From contig JAQGIK010000056.1 in assembly GCA_028291265.1 (NCBI GenBank), forward strand, positions 1 to 64,000: 64,000 nucleotides of DNA, written 5' to 3'. A program made the translations under genes and the position numbers. Shown here one piece after another: positions 55,064 to 64,000 of this stretch. Every line of letters begins with the position of its first letter. The first letter of the stretch is position 1. The stretch is from Caulobacter sp. Lineage in GTDB: Bacteria > Pseudomonadota > Alphaproteobacteria > Caulobacterales > Caulobacteraceae. The notes beneath the pieces were generated by a model, which did not search any database, had not been told where the DNA came from, and was given only the letters and a program-made list of their open reading frames with translations.

Positions 55064-56806
55064 CTAGTCGGCCTTGTTGCTGTCGCCGATGCCGTGAAGC
55101 TCGGCTTGCAGCGCGCCCGGGCCGGGACCGTCGTCGTCGATCTGGGGCAGGCCCTTGCCGAGACGCGAGTTCCAGAAGCCGTAGCCGATGTAGATCAGCG
55201 CCCCGAGACCGAGGTAGCCGCTCAGCAGCGTGGCCGGGATGGTGTCGCCGTTGAAGGCCTTGACGATGATGTCCTCGACCAGCGGGCCGGTCATGATCAG
55301 GGCGAAGAAGATGCCCAGAACCGGGACCGGGCCGATCCAGACCTTGGGGCCCTTCTTCACCAGGGTGAAGACCAGCCACAGGCCCAGAACCACGGCGCAG
55401 ACGATGGCGCCCTCGGTGACCCACGTCGAGTTCAACAGGAACTTGAAGAAGGCCAGGAAGGCGGCGATGACCAGGGCCGCGACCAGCACCATGACCGGCT
55501 GACCGACGAGGCCGCCGCCGCCCGGGATCCGGAACGGACGATGCAGGTCCTTCTTGCCGGTGCGCAGGTACATGACGCTCAGGCAGACGATGCCGAAGGC
55601 GGTGGCGGTGCCGAGGCTGACCAGATCGCCGAGGATCTCGATCGGCAGGAAGGCGGCCGTCACGGCGATCACGCAGCCGAGCACGATGGTGCCGATCCAG
55701 GGGGTCCGGAACTTGTCATGCAGGGTGGCGAAGAACTTCGGCAGCAGGCCGTCGCGGGCCATGGCGTAGAAGACGCGGGTCTGGCCGTAGGTCAGGATCA
55801 GCATGACCGAGGACAGACCGGCGACGGCGCCGACCTTGATCAGGATCGAGAACCAGTCGGTGCCCATGCGGTCGACGGCCAGGGCGATCGGGGCGGGGAC
55901 GCCCAGTTCGCGGAAGTCGACGATGCCGGTCAGGACCAGGGCGATCAGCATGTAGAGGACGGTGCAGACGATCAGGCTGCCGAGAATGCCGAAGGGGATG
56001 TCCTTCTGCGGGTTCTTGGCCTCGGCCGCGGCGGTGGAGACCGCCTCGAAGCCGACGTAGGCGAAGAAGATCACCGAAGCGGCGCGGAACACGCCCGGGA
56101 GGCCGTATTTGAAGCCGCCCTCGTTGGCCGGCAGGAACGGGGTCCAGTGATCGACCGCCAGCGCCTGGTGGTTGAAGATGAACATCGCGCCGACGCCGAC
56201 GAACAGCACCAGCACGCCGACCTTGATGAAGACGATGACGTTGTTGACGCTGGCCGATTCCGAAATCCCGACGACCAGCAGGGCGGTCACGGCCAGAATG
56301 CCGAGGGCGCCGAGGATGTTGGCGCCGCCGCCGGTGATGAAGGTCAGGCCGCCGTCACCCTGGACCGCCTGGACGTAGGAGGTGGTCCATTCGGGCGGGA
56401 TGATGACGTGGAAGTTGGCCAGCAGGCTGACCACGTTGCCGGACCAGCCGGCGGCCACGGTCGAGGCGGCGATGCCGTATTCCAGCACCAGCAGCCAGCC
56501 CATGACCCAGGCGAACAGCTCGCCCAGCGTGGTGTAGCTGTAGGTGTAGGCCGAGCCCGCCACCGGCATGGTGGAGGCCAGTTCGGCGTAGCAGAGGCCG
56601 GCGAAGACGCAGGCGAAGAAGGCGACCACGAACGACAGGATGACGGCCGGGCCGGCGAAGTTGGCGGCGGCGTTGCCGGTCATCACATAGATGCCCGCGC
56701 CGATGATGCAGCCGATGCCGAGGAACAGCAGGTTCCAGGGGCCCAGGGACCGCTTGAGATGGTGCGTGGCGGCTTCGCGCTGCACCTGCTCAATGGATTT
56801 TCGCAT
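55064..56806 (-). CDS. APC-family amino acid permease
   Basis: LKRSLGPWNLLFLGIGCIIGAGIYVMTGNAAANFAGPAVILSF; YVGFEAVSTAAAEAKNPQKDIPFGI. Confidence 0.93.
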   Translation of the reverse strand: MRKSIEQVQREAATHHLKRSLGPWNLLFLGIGCIIGAGIYVMTGNAAANFAGPAVILSFVVAFFACVFAGLCYAELASTMPVAGSAYTYSYTTLGELFAWVMGWLLVLEYGIAASTVAAGWSGNVVSLLANFHVIIPPEWTTSYVQAVQGDGGLTFITGGGANILGALGILAVTALLVVGISESASVNNVIVFIKVGVLVLFVGVGAMFIFNHQALAVDHWTPFLPANEGGFKYGLPGVFRAASVIFFAYVGFEAVSTAAAEAKNPQKDIPFGILGSLIVCTVLYMLIALVLTGIVDFRELGVPAPIALAVDRMGTDWFSILIKVGAVAGLSSVMLILTYGQTRVFYAMARDGLLPKFFATLHDKFRTPWIGTIVLGCVIAVTAAFLPIEILGDLVSLGTATAFGIVCLSVMYLRTGKKDLHRPFRIPGGGGLVGQPVMVLVAALVIAAFLAFFKFLLNSTWVTEGAIVCAVVLGLWLVFTLVKKGPKVWIGPVPVLGIFFALIMTGPLVEDIIVKAFNGDTIPATLLSGYLGLGALIYIGYGFWNSRLGKGLPQIDDDGPGPGALQAELHGIGDSNKAD

Positions 56807-56968
56807 GAAAAGTCGATTTCCGCGTGGCGCGGCGTCTGCGGACATAAGTCTCGCTCCCCGAAAGGCCGGCTCCCCGCCGACGAACAGGCGCGGACGTTAG
56901 CAGTAAAGTCGCGCCACGCAACGGCTTGCGGTGACGGCGCGGCATTCGGGCACTAAACGCACTGTCAG

Positions 56969-59401
56969 ATGCTGCCCATCGAGGAAATCCTGCCCGCCCT
57001 GACGGCGGCCCTGGTTAACGGGCCGAGCGCCGTGCTCGTCGCCCCGCCGGGGGCCGGCAAGACCACGCGTGCGCCGCTGGCCTTGCTCGATCAGCCTTGG
57101 GCGAGCGGCAAACTGATTCTGCTCGAGCCCCGGCGGCTGGCCGCCCGCGCCGCCGCCGCCCGCATGTCTTCCACGCTCGGCGAGCGGGTCGGGGAGACGG
57201 TCGGCTATCGGGTGCGGATGGATTCGAAGGTCTCGGCGAAGACCCGCATCGAGGTGGTCACCGAGGGCGTCTTCACCCGCATGATCCAGGACGACCCGGG
57301 CCTCGACGGGGTGTCGGCGGTGCTGTTCGACGAATTCCACGAGCGCAGCCTCGACGCCGACCTCGGCCTGGCCTTGGCCCGCGACAGCCAGTCGGTGCTG
57401 CGCGAAGACCTGCGGCTGCTGGTGATGTCGGCGACGCTGGACGGGGCGGCGGTGGCCCGGTTGCTGGACGGCGCTCCGGTGATCGAGAGCCAGGGGCGGG
57501 CCTTTCCGGTCGACACCCGTTATCTCGGCCGCGATCCGGCGGCGCGGCTGGAGCATCAGGTGGTCAAGGCCGTCCGCAAGGCGCTGGCCGAGGAAACCGG
57601 AAGCCTCCTCGTCTTTCTGCCGGGGCAGGGCGAGATCCTGCGCACCCGCGACTGGCTGGCGGAGGCCGGCGTGGCGGCCAATGTCGACCTCTGCCCGCTG
57701 TTCGGGGCGCTGGACCCGCGCGAGCAGGACGCCGCCATCGGCCCGGCGCCGGCCGGGCGGCGCAAGGTGGTGCTGGCGACCAGCATCGCCGAGACCAGCC
57801 TGACCATCGAGGGGGTGCGCGTGGTCGTCGACAGCGGCTTCGCCCGCGTGCCGCGCTACGACCCGGCCAGCGGCCTGACCCGGCTGGAGACGGTGCGCGT
57901 CTCCCGCGCCGCCGCCGACCAGCGCCGGGGCCGGGCCGGCCGCACCGAGCCCGGCGTCTGCTACCGCCTGTGGGAGGAGCCGGAGACGCGGGCGTTGGTC
58001 CCGTTCGCGCGGCCGGAGATTCTCGAGGCCGACCTGTCGGGGTTCGCGCTGGACCTGGCGCGATGGGGCGCCCGCGATCCGGCCGACCTCGCCTTTCTCG
58101 ACCCGCCGCCGGCCGGGGCCTTCGCCGAGGCGCGGAACCTGCTGGGCCGTCTCGAAGCCCTCGACGAGGCCGGCGGGCTGACCGCCCATGGCCGCCTGCT
58201 GTCGGACCTGCCGCTGCCGCCCCGCCTGGCCCACATGGTCATCCGTGGCGCGGCCGGCGGGCAGGGCGAACTGGCGGCCCGTATCGCCGCCCTGCTGACC
58301 GAGCGGGGCCTGGGCGGCCGCGACGCCGACCTGCGCCACCGGCTCGAACAGTTCGAACGCGACCGCAGCCCCCGGGCCCGCGACGCCCGCACCCTGGCCG
58401 AGCGCTGGGCTCGCGCCGCGGGCCGGCCGCCGAAGCAGCCGCCGCTCGACGTCGGCCTGTTGCTGGCCGAGGCCTTCCCAGAGCGGGTGGCCAAGGCGCG
58501 CGGCAAGGCGGGCGAGTTCCAGCTGGCCAGCGGGCGGGGCGCGCATCTCGAACCGACCGACGCCCTGGCCCGCGAGCCCTGGCTGGCCATCGGCGAACTG
58601 GGCGGCGGGGCGGCCCGGGACCGCATCCTGCTGGCCGCGCCGCTCGATCCGGAAACCCTTCGGATGGCCTTCGCCTCCCGCCTGACCAACGAGGACCGGC
58701 TGGAGATCGAACTGGACGGCAAGGTCCGGGCCAGACGGCTGGTGCGCCTCGACCGGCTGGTGCTGGAAGACCGGCTGGTCGACAAGCCCGACAAGGCGAT
58801 GATCGCCGCCGCCCTGCTGGGCCATGTTCGTCGCGAAGGCCTCATCAGCCTGCCGTTCGGCGAGGGGGCCGGCTCCCTGCTGGAGCGGGTCCGCTTCCTG
58901 CATGCCCGCGACGGGGCCTGGCCCGACCTGTCGGAGGCGGCTCTGATCGCCGGCCTCGACGACTGGCTGGCCCCCATCCTCGAAGGCCGCCGCACCTTGG
59001 CCAGCCTGACCGACAACGACCTCGAAAACGCCCTGCGGACTCTCATCCCCTGGGACGTCCAGAAGCGCCTCGACACGGCCGCCCCGGCCCGCTGGGCAGC
59101 GCCGACCGGCTCACGCCTGGCCATCGACTACGCCGCCGAGGCGGGGCCGACGATCTCGGTGCGGGTGCAGGAGCTGTACGGCGTCGAGGTCCACCCGAGC
59201 GTCGGCGGCGTTCCCCTGGTGCTGGCCCTGCTGTCGCCGGCCCACCGGCCGATCCAGGTGACCCGCGACCTGCCGGCCTTCTGGCGCGGCTCGTGGAAGG
59301 ACGTGCGGACCGACATGAAGGGGCGGTATCCGAGGCACGTCTGGCCGGAGGAGCCATGGAAAGCTGCTGCAACGACCCGGGCAAAACCGCGGGGGACTTG
59401 A
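56969..59401 (+). CDS. hrpB: ATP-dependent helicase HrpB
   Basis: LVAPPGAGKTTRAPLALL, DEFHERSLDADLGLAL, QRRGRAGRTEPGVCYRLW; length and C-terminal domain. Confidence 0.95.
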   Translation: MLPIEEILPALTAALVNGPSAVLVAPPGAGKTTRAPLALLDQPWASGKLILLEPRRLAARAAAARMSSTLGERVGETVGYRVRMDSKVSAKTRIEVVTEGVFTRMIQDDPGLDGVSAVLFDEFHERSLDADLGLALARDSQSVLREDLRLLVMSATLDGAAVARLLDGAPVIESQGRAFPVDTRYLGRDPAARLEHQVVKAVRKALAEETGSLLVFLPGQGEILRTRDWLAEAGVAANVDLCPLFGALDPREQDAAIGPAPAGRRKVVLATSIAETSLTIEGVRVVVDSGFARVPRYDPASGLTRLETVRVSRAAADQRRGRAGRTEPGVCYRLWEEPETRALVPFARPEILEADLSGFALDLARWGARDPADLAFLDPPPAGAFAEARNLLGRLEALDEAGGLTAHGRLLSDLPLPPRLAHMVIRGAAGGQGELAARIAALLTERGLGGRDADLRHRLEQFERDRSPRARDARTLAERWARAAGRPPKQPPLDVGLLLAEAFPERVAKARGKAGEFQLASGRGAHLEPTDALAREPWLAIGELGGGAARDRILLAAPLDPETLRMAFASRLTNEDRLEIELDGKVRARRLVRLDRLVLEDRLVDKPDKAMIAAALLGHVRREGLISLPFGEGAGSLLERVRFLHARDGAWPDLSEAALIAGLDDWLAPILEGRRTLASLTDNDLENALRTLIPWDVQKRLDTAAPARWAAPTGSRLAIDYAAEAGPTISVRVQELYGVEVHPSVGGVPLVLALLSPAHRPIQVTRDLPAFWRGSWKDVRTDMKGRYPRHVWPEEPWKAAATTRAKPRGT

Positions 59402-59408
59402 GCTCGGT

Positions 59409-59585
59409 TCCTTCTCCCGCTCGTCGGGAGAAGGTGGCGGCGAAGCCGACGGATGAGGGCAGCACCGGCTCGTCCGGGCGTCCGCGTTCTGGCGCCGGCG
59501 GCGCAACCGCCAATCTTCGGAAGCCGGCGCTGCCCTCATCCGACCCCCTTCGGGGGCCACCTTCTCCCGACAAGCGGGAGAAGGG
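59409..59585. repeat. Paired inverted repeat, family B copy 3
   Basis: CCTTCTCCCGCTCGTCGGGAGAAGGTGG ... CCACCTTCTCCCGACAAGCGGGAGAAGG. Confidence 0.9.
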
Positions 59586-59586
59586 A

Positions 59587-60396
59587 TCAGAGGAGCCGGT
59601 CCGTCACCGCGTAGATCATGATCCCGGTCGCCACCGACAGGTTGAGGCTATCAGCGCGGCCGCGCATCGGGATCTTCACATTCACGTCGCAGGCGGCGGC
59701 CAGTTCCGGCGGCAGGCCCTGGGCTTCATTGCCCATCAGGATGAGGGTCGGGGCCCGATAGTCGGCGTTGTGGTGGTTGACCGTGGCGGTCAGCAACGTC
59801 CCCACGACCGAGCCCGGCCACTCTCGCCGCCAGGCCAGAAACTCCTCGACCGTCGCCCTCGCCAGCGGCACGGCGAAGATCGAGCCCATGGTCGCCCGCA
59901 CGCCCTCGACCGACTAGGGATCACAGCAGTCGCCGACCAGGATTACCCCGCCGCCGCCGGCCGCATCGACCGTGCGCACCACGGTGCCGAGGTTGCCGGG
60001 GTCGCGCACCCGGTCCATGGCCACCCAGCAGACGTTCGAGGTCGGCCGCAGGCTGCCCAGCGGCACGAACCGCTGCTTGAAGATGGCCAGGGCCGGCTGG
60101 GCGTTGTCGCGCCGCGCGATCTTCTCGAGGATTTCGGGGGTGACCTCGATGACCTCGCCGCCGGCCGCCGTGGTCGCCTCGGCGGCGCGGATCAGCAGCG
60201 GGTGGCTGGCGGCGGCCTTGCCGAACAGCAGGACGTCGGGGGCGACGCCCTGGTCGACCGCCTCGGTGATGATCTTCAGGCCTTCGGCGAGGAACTGGCC
60301 GCTCTCCTCCCGGGTCTTGCGCATGTGCAGGGCGCGGGCGTGCTTGACCGTCTCGTTCGACAGGGAGCTGATCTGACGAAACGTCACCTCGCCCAT
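59587..60396 (-). pseudogene. SpoU/TrmH-family RNA methyltransferase, interrupted by an in-frame TAG at 59914-59916
   Basis: N-part ...VAMDRVRDPGNLGTVVRTVDAAGGGGVILVGDCCDP* and in-frame C-part SVEGVRATMGSIFAVPLAR...LILMGNEAQGLPPEL...LNLSVATGIMIYAVTDRLL. Confidence 0.85.
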
Positions 60397-61280
60397 CTCG
60401 CGAAGAAGGAAAGGCCGATGCGCCGCTCGCCGTCTTCCTGTTCGAGGGCCAGTTCGCCCCAGTCGATGACGCCGCCGCGACCCTTCAGCTGGTCGGCCAT
60501 CAGGCCCGACAGCGAGGCGCCGGAAATCCGCGCCGCATAGGCGTTCATCAGCATGAAACTGGCGTCGGGGCTGAGCAGCTGGGTGCAGAGTTCCGACAGT
60601 TCCGGCAGATCCTCGAACAGCCGCCAGGTCTCGCCTGTCGGGCCACGGCCGAACTTCGGCGGGTCGAGGATGATGCCGTCGTACTGCGCCCCGCGCCGCA
60701 GCTCGCGCTGCACGTACTTGCGGGCGTCCTCGACCAGCCAGCGGACCGGCTTCTCGTCGAGCTTGGAGAGGATGGCGTTCTCGCGGGCCCAGGCGACCGA
60801 CTTCTTGGAGGCGTCGACGTGGGTGACTTTCGCGCCGGCCGCCGCCGCCACCAGGCTGGCGACCCCGGTGTAGCCGAACAGGTTGAGGATGGTCAGCTGC
60901 CGTCCCGCGCCGCGGATGCGGGCGTCGAGCCATTCCCAGTTGGCAGCCTGCTCGGGGAAGAAGGCCAGGTGGCGGAAGTTGGTGAAGCGGCTGTTGAACT
61001 TCGCCTCGCGCCAGCTCAGCGGGAACAGCACCGGCGGCTGGCCGGCGAACTGCCAGCGGCCGTTCTCGTCCTCGTCGGTGGGGTCGAAGACGGCGTCGGC
61101 CCTGTCCCATTCTTCCTTCGAGAGGCGCGGGGCCCACAGGCACTGCGGCTCGGGCCGCACGACCTTGAACGGACCGTAGCGTTCCAGCTTGCGGCCATGG
61201 CCGCTGTCGATCAGGCCGTAGTCGGCCCAGCCCTTGGTGGTCAGCAGGATGGGGGCGTCGGCGACGCGCGGGTTGCTCAT
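60384..61280 (-). CDS. Class I SAM-dependent methyltransferase (RlmI-like)
   Basis: LTILNLFGYTGVASLVAAAAGAKVTHVDASKKSVAWARENA; YDGIILDPPKFGRGPTGE. Confidence 0.88.
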   Translation of the reverse strand: MSNPRVADAPILLTTKGWADYGLIDSGHGRKLERYGPFKVVRPEPQCLWAPRLSKEEWDRADAVFDPTDEDENGRWQFAGQPPVLFPLSWREAKFNSRFTNFRHLAFFPEQAANWEWLDARIRGAGRQLTILNLFGYTGVASLVAAAAGAKVTHVDASKKSVAWARENAILSKLDEKPVRWLVEDARKYVQRELRRGAQYDGIILDPPKFGRGPTGETWRLFEDLPELSELCTQLLSPDASFMLMNAYAARISGASLSGLMADQLKGRGGVIDWGELALEQEDGERRIGLSFFARWAR

Positions 61281-61418
61281 GGTCGGGCATTAGCCGCCGG
61301 GGGTTCGAAGGTCCAGTATCGTCCCCCAGTATCGTCCCAAGGACTTCAAGGTGTTGCGCCGCGTAGGTGATTCCCGTTTAGTGTTCGGTTCGGGGATCGA
61401 AGTGAGGGGAAACAGGCA

Positions 61419-62054
61419 GTGACGACGGTTCTCAAGAAGCCGCAACGCTCCGCCAGGAAGCCGAAGGGCGACGGGCACATGCGCCGGGGGGAAATCCTCG
61501 AGGCGGCCCAGCGTATCTTCCTGGCCGAGGGCTATCAGGGCGCGACGATCCGCAAGATCGCCGACGAGGTGGGGGTCTCCTCGACGGCGCTCTACATGCA
61601 TTTCAAGGACAAGGACGAGATTCTGCTGGAGATCAGCGACGGGGCCATCACCCGCCTGCTGGAGATCAACAGCGAGCTGTCGGCGCGGCCGATCGATCCG
61701 GTGGTGCGGGTGCGGATGATGCTCGACGCCTACATGGGTTTCGCGCTGGAGAATCCGAACGCCTACCAGCTGGTGTTCTGCGCCAATACCGGGCTGATGA
61801 GCGCCGAGAAGACCGAGGCGACCCAGGATCTGGGCGACCGCTGCTTCCAGAAGTTCATCGACGTGGTCAACGAGATCGCCGCCTCCGGGCGGCTGCGGAC
61901 CGGGTCGGCGGAGAGCGCGGCGCAGGTGCTGTGGGCGTCGTGCCACGGGCTGGTGTCGCTGATCATCACCAAACCCAGCTTCAACTGGGCCGACAGTGGC
62001 GAGCTGCGCCAGGTATTGCTGGACGGGATGCTGCACGGGTTGGTGGCGGACTAA
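61419..62054 (+). CDS. TetR-family transcriptional regulator
   Basis: EAAQRIFLAEGYQGATIRKIADEVGVSSTALYMHFKDKDEILLE. Confidence 0.92.
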   Translation: MTTVLKKPQRSARKPKGDGHMRRGEILEAAQRIFLAEGYQGATIRKIADEVGVSSTALYMHFKDKDEILLEISDGAITRLLEINSELSARPIDPVVRVRMMLDAYMGFALENPNAYQLVFCANTGLMSAEKTEATQDLGDRCFQKFIDVVNEIAASGRLRTGSAESAAQVLWASCHGLVSLIITKPSFNWADSGELRQVLLDGMLHGLVAD

Positions 62055-62086
62055 ACCTGCCTGATCCATTCAACCCATCTAAACTA

Positions 62087-62196
62087 CCGCTCATCCCGGC
62101 GAATGCCGGGACCCAGATGACGGAGCGCGGTCGTTTGGGTATCTGCTTCCGACTCGGCAGATGAATCTGGGCCCCGGCATTCGCCGGGATGAGCGG
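62087..62196. repeat. Paired inverted repeat, family A copy 4
   Basis: CCGCTCATCCCGGCGAATGCCGGGACCCAGAT ... ATCTGGGCCCCGGCATTCGCCGGGATGAGCGG. Confidence 0.92.
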
Positions 62197-62208
62197 AAGG
62201 GGAGTGGG

Positions 62209-63012
62209 GTGCGCGCCATCGCGATCATCGGATTGGGCGTATTCCTGACGATGGCAACCGCCGCCCAGGCCTCACCTCGCGTCGTCTCCCTCGACCAGTG
62301 CGCCGACCAGTATGTCCTGGCCCTCAGCCCGCGCGAGAGCATCGTCGGCCTGAGTTACCGCGCCGACGACGCCGACTCCCACCTGAGGGCGCTGGCCAAG
62401 GGTCTGCCCCAACGCCGCATCACCACCGAGAGCATTATGGCCGCCCGGCCGACGCTGGTCGTCCGGTACTGGGGCGGCGACGCCCGGCTGGAAACGGCGC
62501 TCGCCACCCACGGCGTCAAGGTCGTGAAGATCGAGGACGCCACCGATTTCGACGGCGTGCGGGCCAACGTCCGGACTGTGGCCGCCGCGCTGGACCAGCC
62601 GGCGCGGGGCGAGGCCATCGTCGCAGACATGGACCGGCGGCTGGCGGCGTCAAAGGGCGCCTGGAAGGGGCGGAGCGGGCTCTACCTGACGCCCAGCGGC
62701 TACACGGCCGGGAAGGGGACCTTCATCGACCGCATCCTCGCCGCCGCCGGCGTTCGCAACGCCGCGCCGCAGGCCGGGTTCGCGCCGGTGCGGCTGGAGG
62801 ATGTCGTGATGGGGCCGCCGCGCGGCTATGTGCTGGGCTTCTTCGACCAGCTGTCGGCCGCTTTCGAACGGTGGGGCATGGGACGGCACAGGGCGCTGCA
62901 GAAGCGGCTGCCCGACCAGACCCTGGCCAGTCTGCCGGCCTCGGTGCTGAGCTGCCCAGGCTGGTTCGCGGCCGAAGGGGTCGAGGCGCTGGCCAGGGCG
63001 GCGCCGCGATGA
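62209..63012 (+). CDS. BtuF/FecB-like periplasmic substrate-binding protein
   Basis: Signal peptide; RVVSLDQCADQYVLALSPRESIVGLSYRADD; GTG start inferred at 62209. Confidence 0.85.
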   Translation: MRAIAIIGLGVFLTMATAAQASPRVVSLDQCADQYVLALSPRESIVGLSYRADDADSHLRALAKGLPQRRITTESIMAARPTLVVRYWGGDARLETALATHGVKVVKIEDATDFDGVRANVRTVAAALDQPARGEAIVADMDRRLAASKGAWKGRSGLYLTPSGYTAGKGTFIDRILAAAGVRNAAPQAGFAPVRLEDVVMGPPRGYVLGFFDQLSAAFERWGMGRHRALQKRLPDQTLASLPASVLSCPGWFAAEGVEALARAAPR

Positions 63013-63992
63013 GCCGGACCGCGACGCTGCTGCTCGGCGGCCTGCTGATCCTCGTCCTGCTCGCCGGGCTGCTGCTCGGCGAGACGACGCTGACGCCCGC
63101 CCAGTACGGGCAAGCCTTCGCCCACCCTGGCTCACCGGCGGGCGAGGTGTTGTGGACCATCCGCCTGCCGCGCGCCCTGATGGCGGCGCTGATCGGCGGC
63201 GGCCTGGGCCTGGCCGGGGCGGCGTTGCAGGGGCTGTTGCGCAATCCGTTGGCGGACCCGGGCGTGCTGGGCGTCTCGGCCTTCGCCGGACTGGGGGCGG
63301 CCCTGACCATCGCGCTCGGGCTGTCGGCCGTCACCGGGGCGGTCGAGGCCGGCGCCCTGGTCGGCGCCCTGGCCGCGGGCCTGCTGGTCTCGGGACTGGC
63401 GGCGCGGTTTCGCGAGCCCGAGGCGCTGATCCTGCTGGGGGTCTCCCTGTCCTCGCTCGGCGGCGCCCTGACGGCGCTGATCTTCAACTTCTCACCCTCG
63501 CCGGTGGCGACGGCGGAGGTGATGAACTGGCTGCTCGGTTCGGTGGCCAACCGCGACTTCGGCGACATCCTGCGGGCGCTCGTTCCGATGACGCTCGGCG
63601 CCGGGCTCTGCCTGTGGTCTGCGCGGGGCCTGACCATGCTGACGCTCGGCGAGGAGACCGCGGCCCTGAGCGGCCTGCCGATGGCCAGCCTGCGCACCGC
63701 CGCCGTGGCCGGCGCGGCGCTGATGACCGGAGCCGCCGTCGCCGCCGCCGGCGTGGTTGGCTTCGTCGGCCTGGCCGCGCCGCATCTCGTTCGCCGGCTC
63801 AGCGGCGACGATCCCGGCAAGCTGCTGATCCCCTCGGCCGTGGCCGGGGCCATCCTGCTGACCGCCGCCGACCTGATCAGCCGGGTGCTGCCCAGCGAGC
63901 AGGAGCTCAAGCTCGGCGTCGTCACCGCCCTGGTCGGAGCGCCGCTGTTCGCCCTCGTCGCCTGGCGCGCCTCGCGGAGCTGGCGGGCATGA
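63009..63992 (+). CDS. FecCD/BtuC-family ABC transporter permease
   Basis: IRLPRALMAALIGGGLGLAGAALQGLLRNPLADPGVLGVSAFAGLGA; GFVGLAAPHLVRRLSGDDP. Confidence 0.94.
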   Translation: MSRTATLLLGGLLILVLLAGLLLGETTLTPAQYGQAFAHPGSPAGEVLWTIRLPRALMAALIGGGLGLAGAALQGLLRNPLADPGVLGVSAFAGLGAALTIALGLSAVTGAVEAGALVGALAAGLLVSGLAARFREPEALILLGVSLSSLGGALTALIFNFSPSPVATAEVMNWLLGSVANRDFGDILRALVPMTLGAGLCLWSARGLTMLTLGEETAALSGLPMASLRTAAVAGAALMTGAAVAAAGVVGFVGLAAPHLVRRLSGDDPGKLLIPSAVAGAILLTAADLISRVLPSEQELKLGVVTALVGAPLFALVAWRASRSWRA

Positions 63993-64000
63993 GCTGGGTC
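63989..64000 (+). CDS. Start of the next CDS (probable BtuD/FecE-type ATPase), truncated by the window
   Basis: ATGAGCTGGGTC overlapping the permease stop; ATPase identity inferred from operon context only. Confidence 0.4.

Noticed and set aside
55094-56956. 620-aa plus-strand ORF
   Set aside because: Antisense to the APC permease; Asp/Gly/Gln-rich artefact.
57097-60540. 1147-aa plus-strand ORF
   Set aside because: Out-of-frame shadow of hrpB that runs through a family B repeat and antisense to the methyltransferases; Arg/Pro/Gly-rich.
62054-62209. Cobalamin riboswitch upstream of the BtuF-like gene
   Set aside because: The interval is mostly a family A repeat; no B12-box-like GCCACTG motif seen.

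Overview
High-GC alphaproteobacterial chromosome segment, Caulobacterales-like by gene content. No prophage, transposase or CRISPR array was seen. Main blocks, left to right: (1) LuxR-type response regulator, secreted protein, EAL protein, amidohydrolase. (2) recA with an alphaproteobacterial GAAC-N7-GAAC SOS box, followed by an unannotated, strongly folded intergenic region. (3) A pectin/uronate-catabolism block: kduI, kduD, ppc, GGDEF-EAL protein, PL1 pectate lyase, TonB-dependent receptor, KDPG aldolase and KDG kinase, with a shared palindrome TGACACCGGTGTCA. (4) A holdfast-type polysaccharide cluster: hfsD, hfsA, hfsB, hfsC, hfsH, hfsG, hfsF, hfsE. (5) tRNA-Ser(GCT), 3-methyladenine glycosylase, then a CsgG-like gene directly upstream of a 1671-aa, Cys-patterned DUF11-like repeat protein. 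I consider this pair the best candidate for an undescribed surface or secretion system. (6) Acyl-CoA ligase/TetR, TauD dioxygenase, an 11-bp-phased TTGAAGT array, and a Sel1 protein. (7) A MacAB-like exporter whose adaptor carries a Spy/CpxP-like insert, EF-hand proteins, and an OmpR/EnvZ-type two-component system. (8) MBL hydrolase, APC permease, hrpB, an RNA methyltransferase gene broken by an amber codon, an RlmI-like methyltransferase, TetR, and the start of a BtuFCD-like importer. Three families of paired inverted intergenic repeats (8 copies) are scattered through the window. Most of the long overlapping ORFs in the supplied track are antisense or out-of-frame shadows of high-GC genes and are not reported as genes. 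All calls come from reading sequence and motifs; no searches were run.
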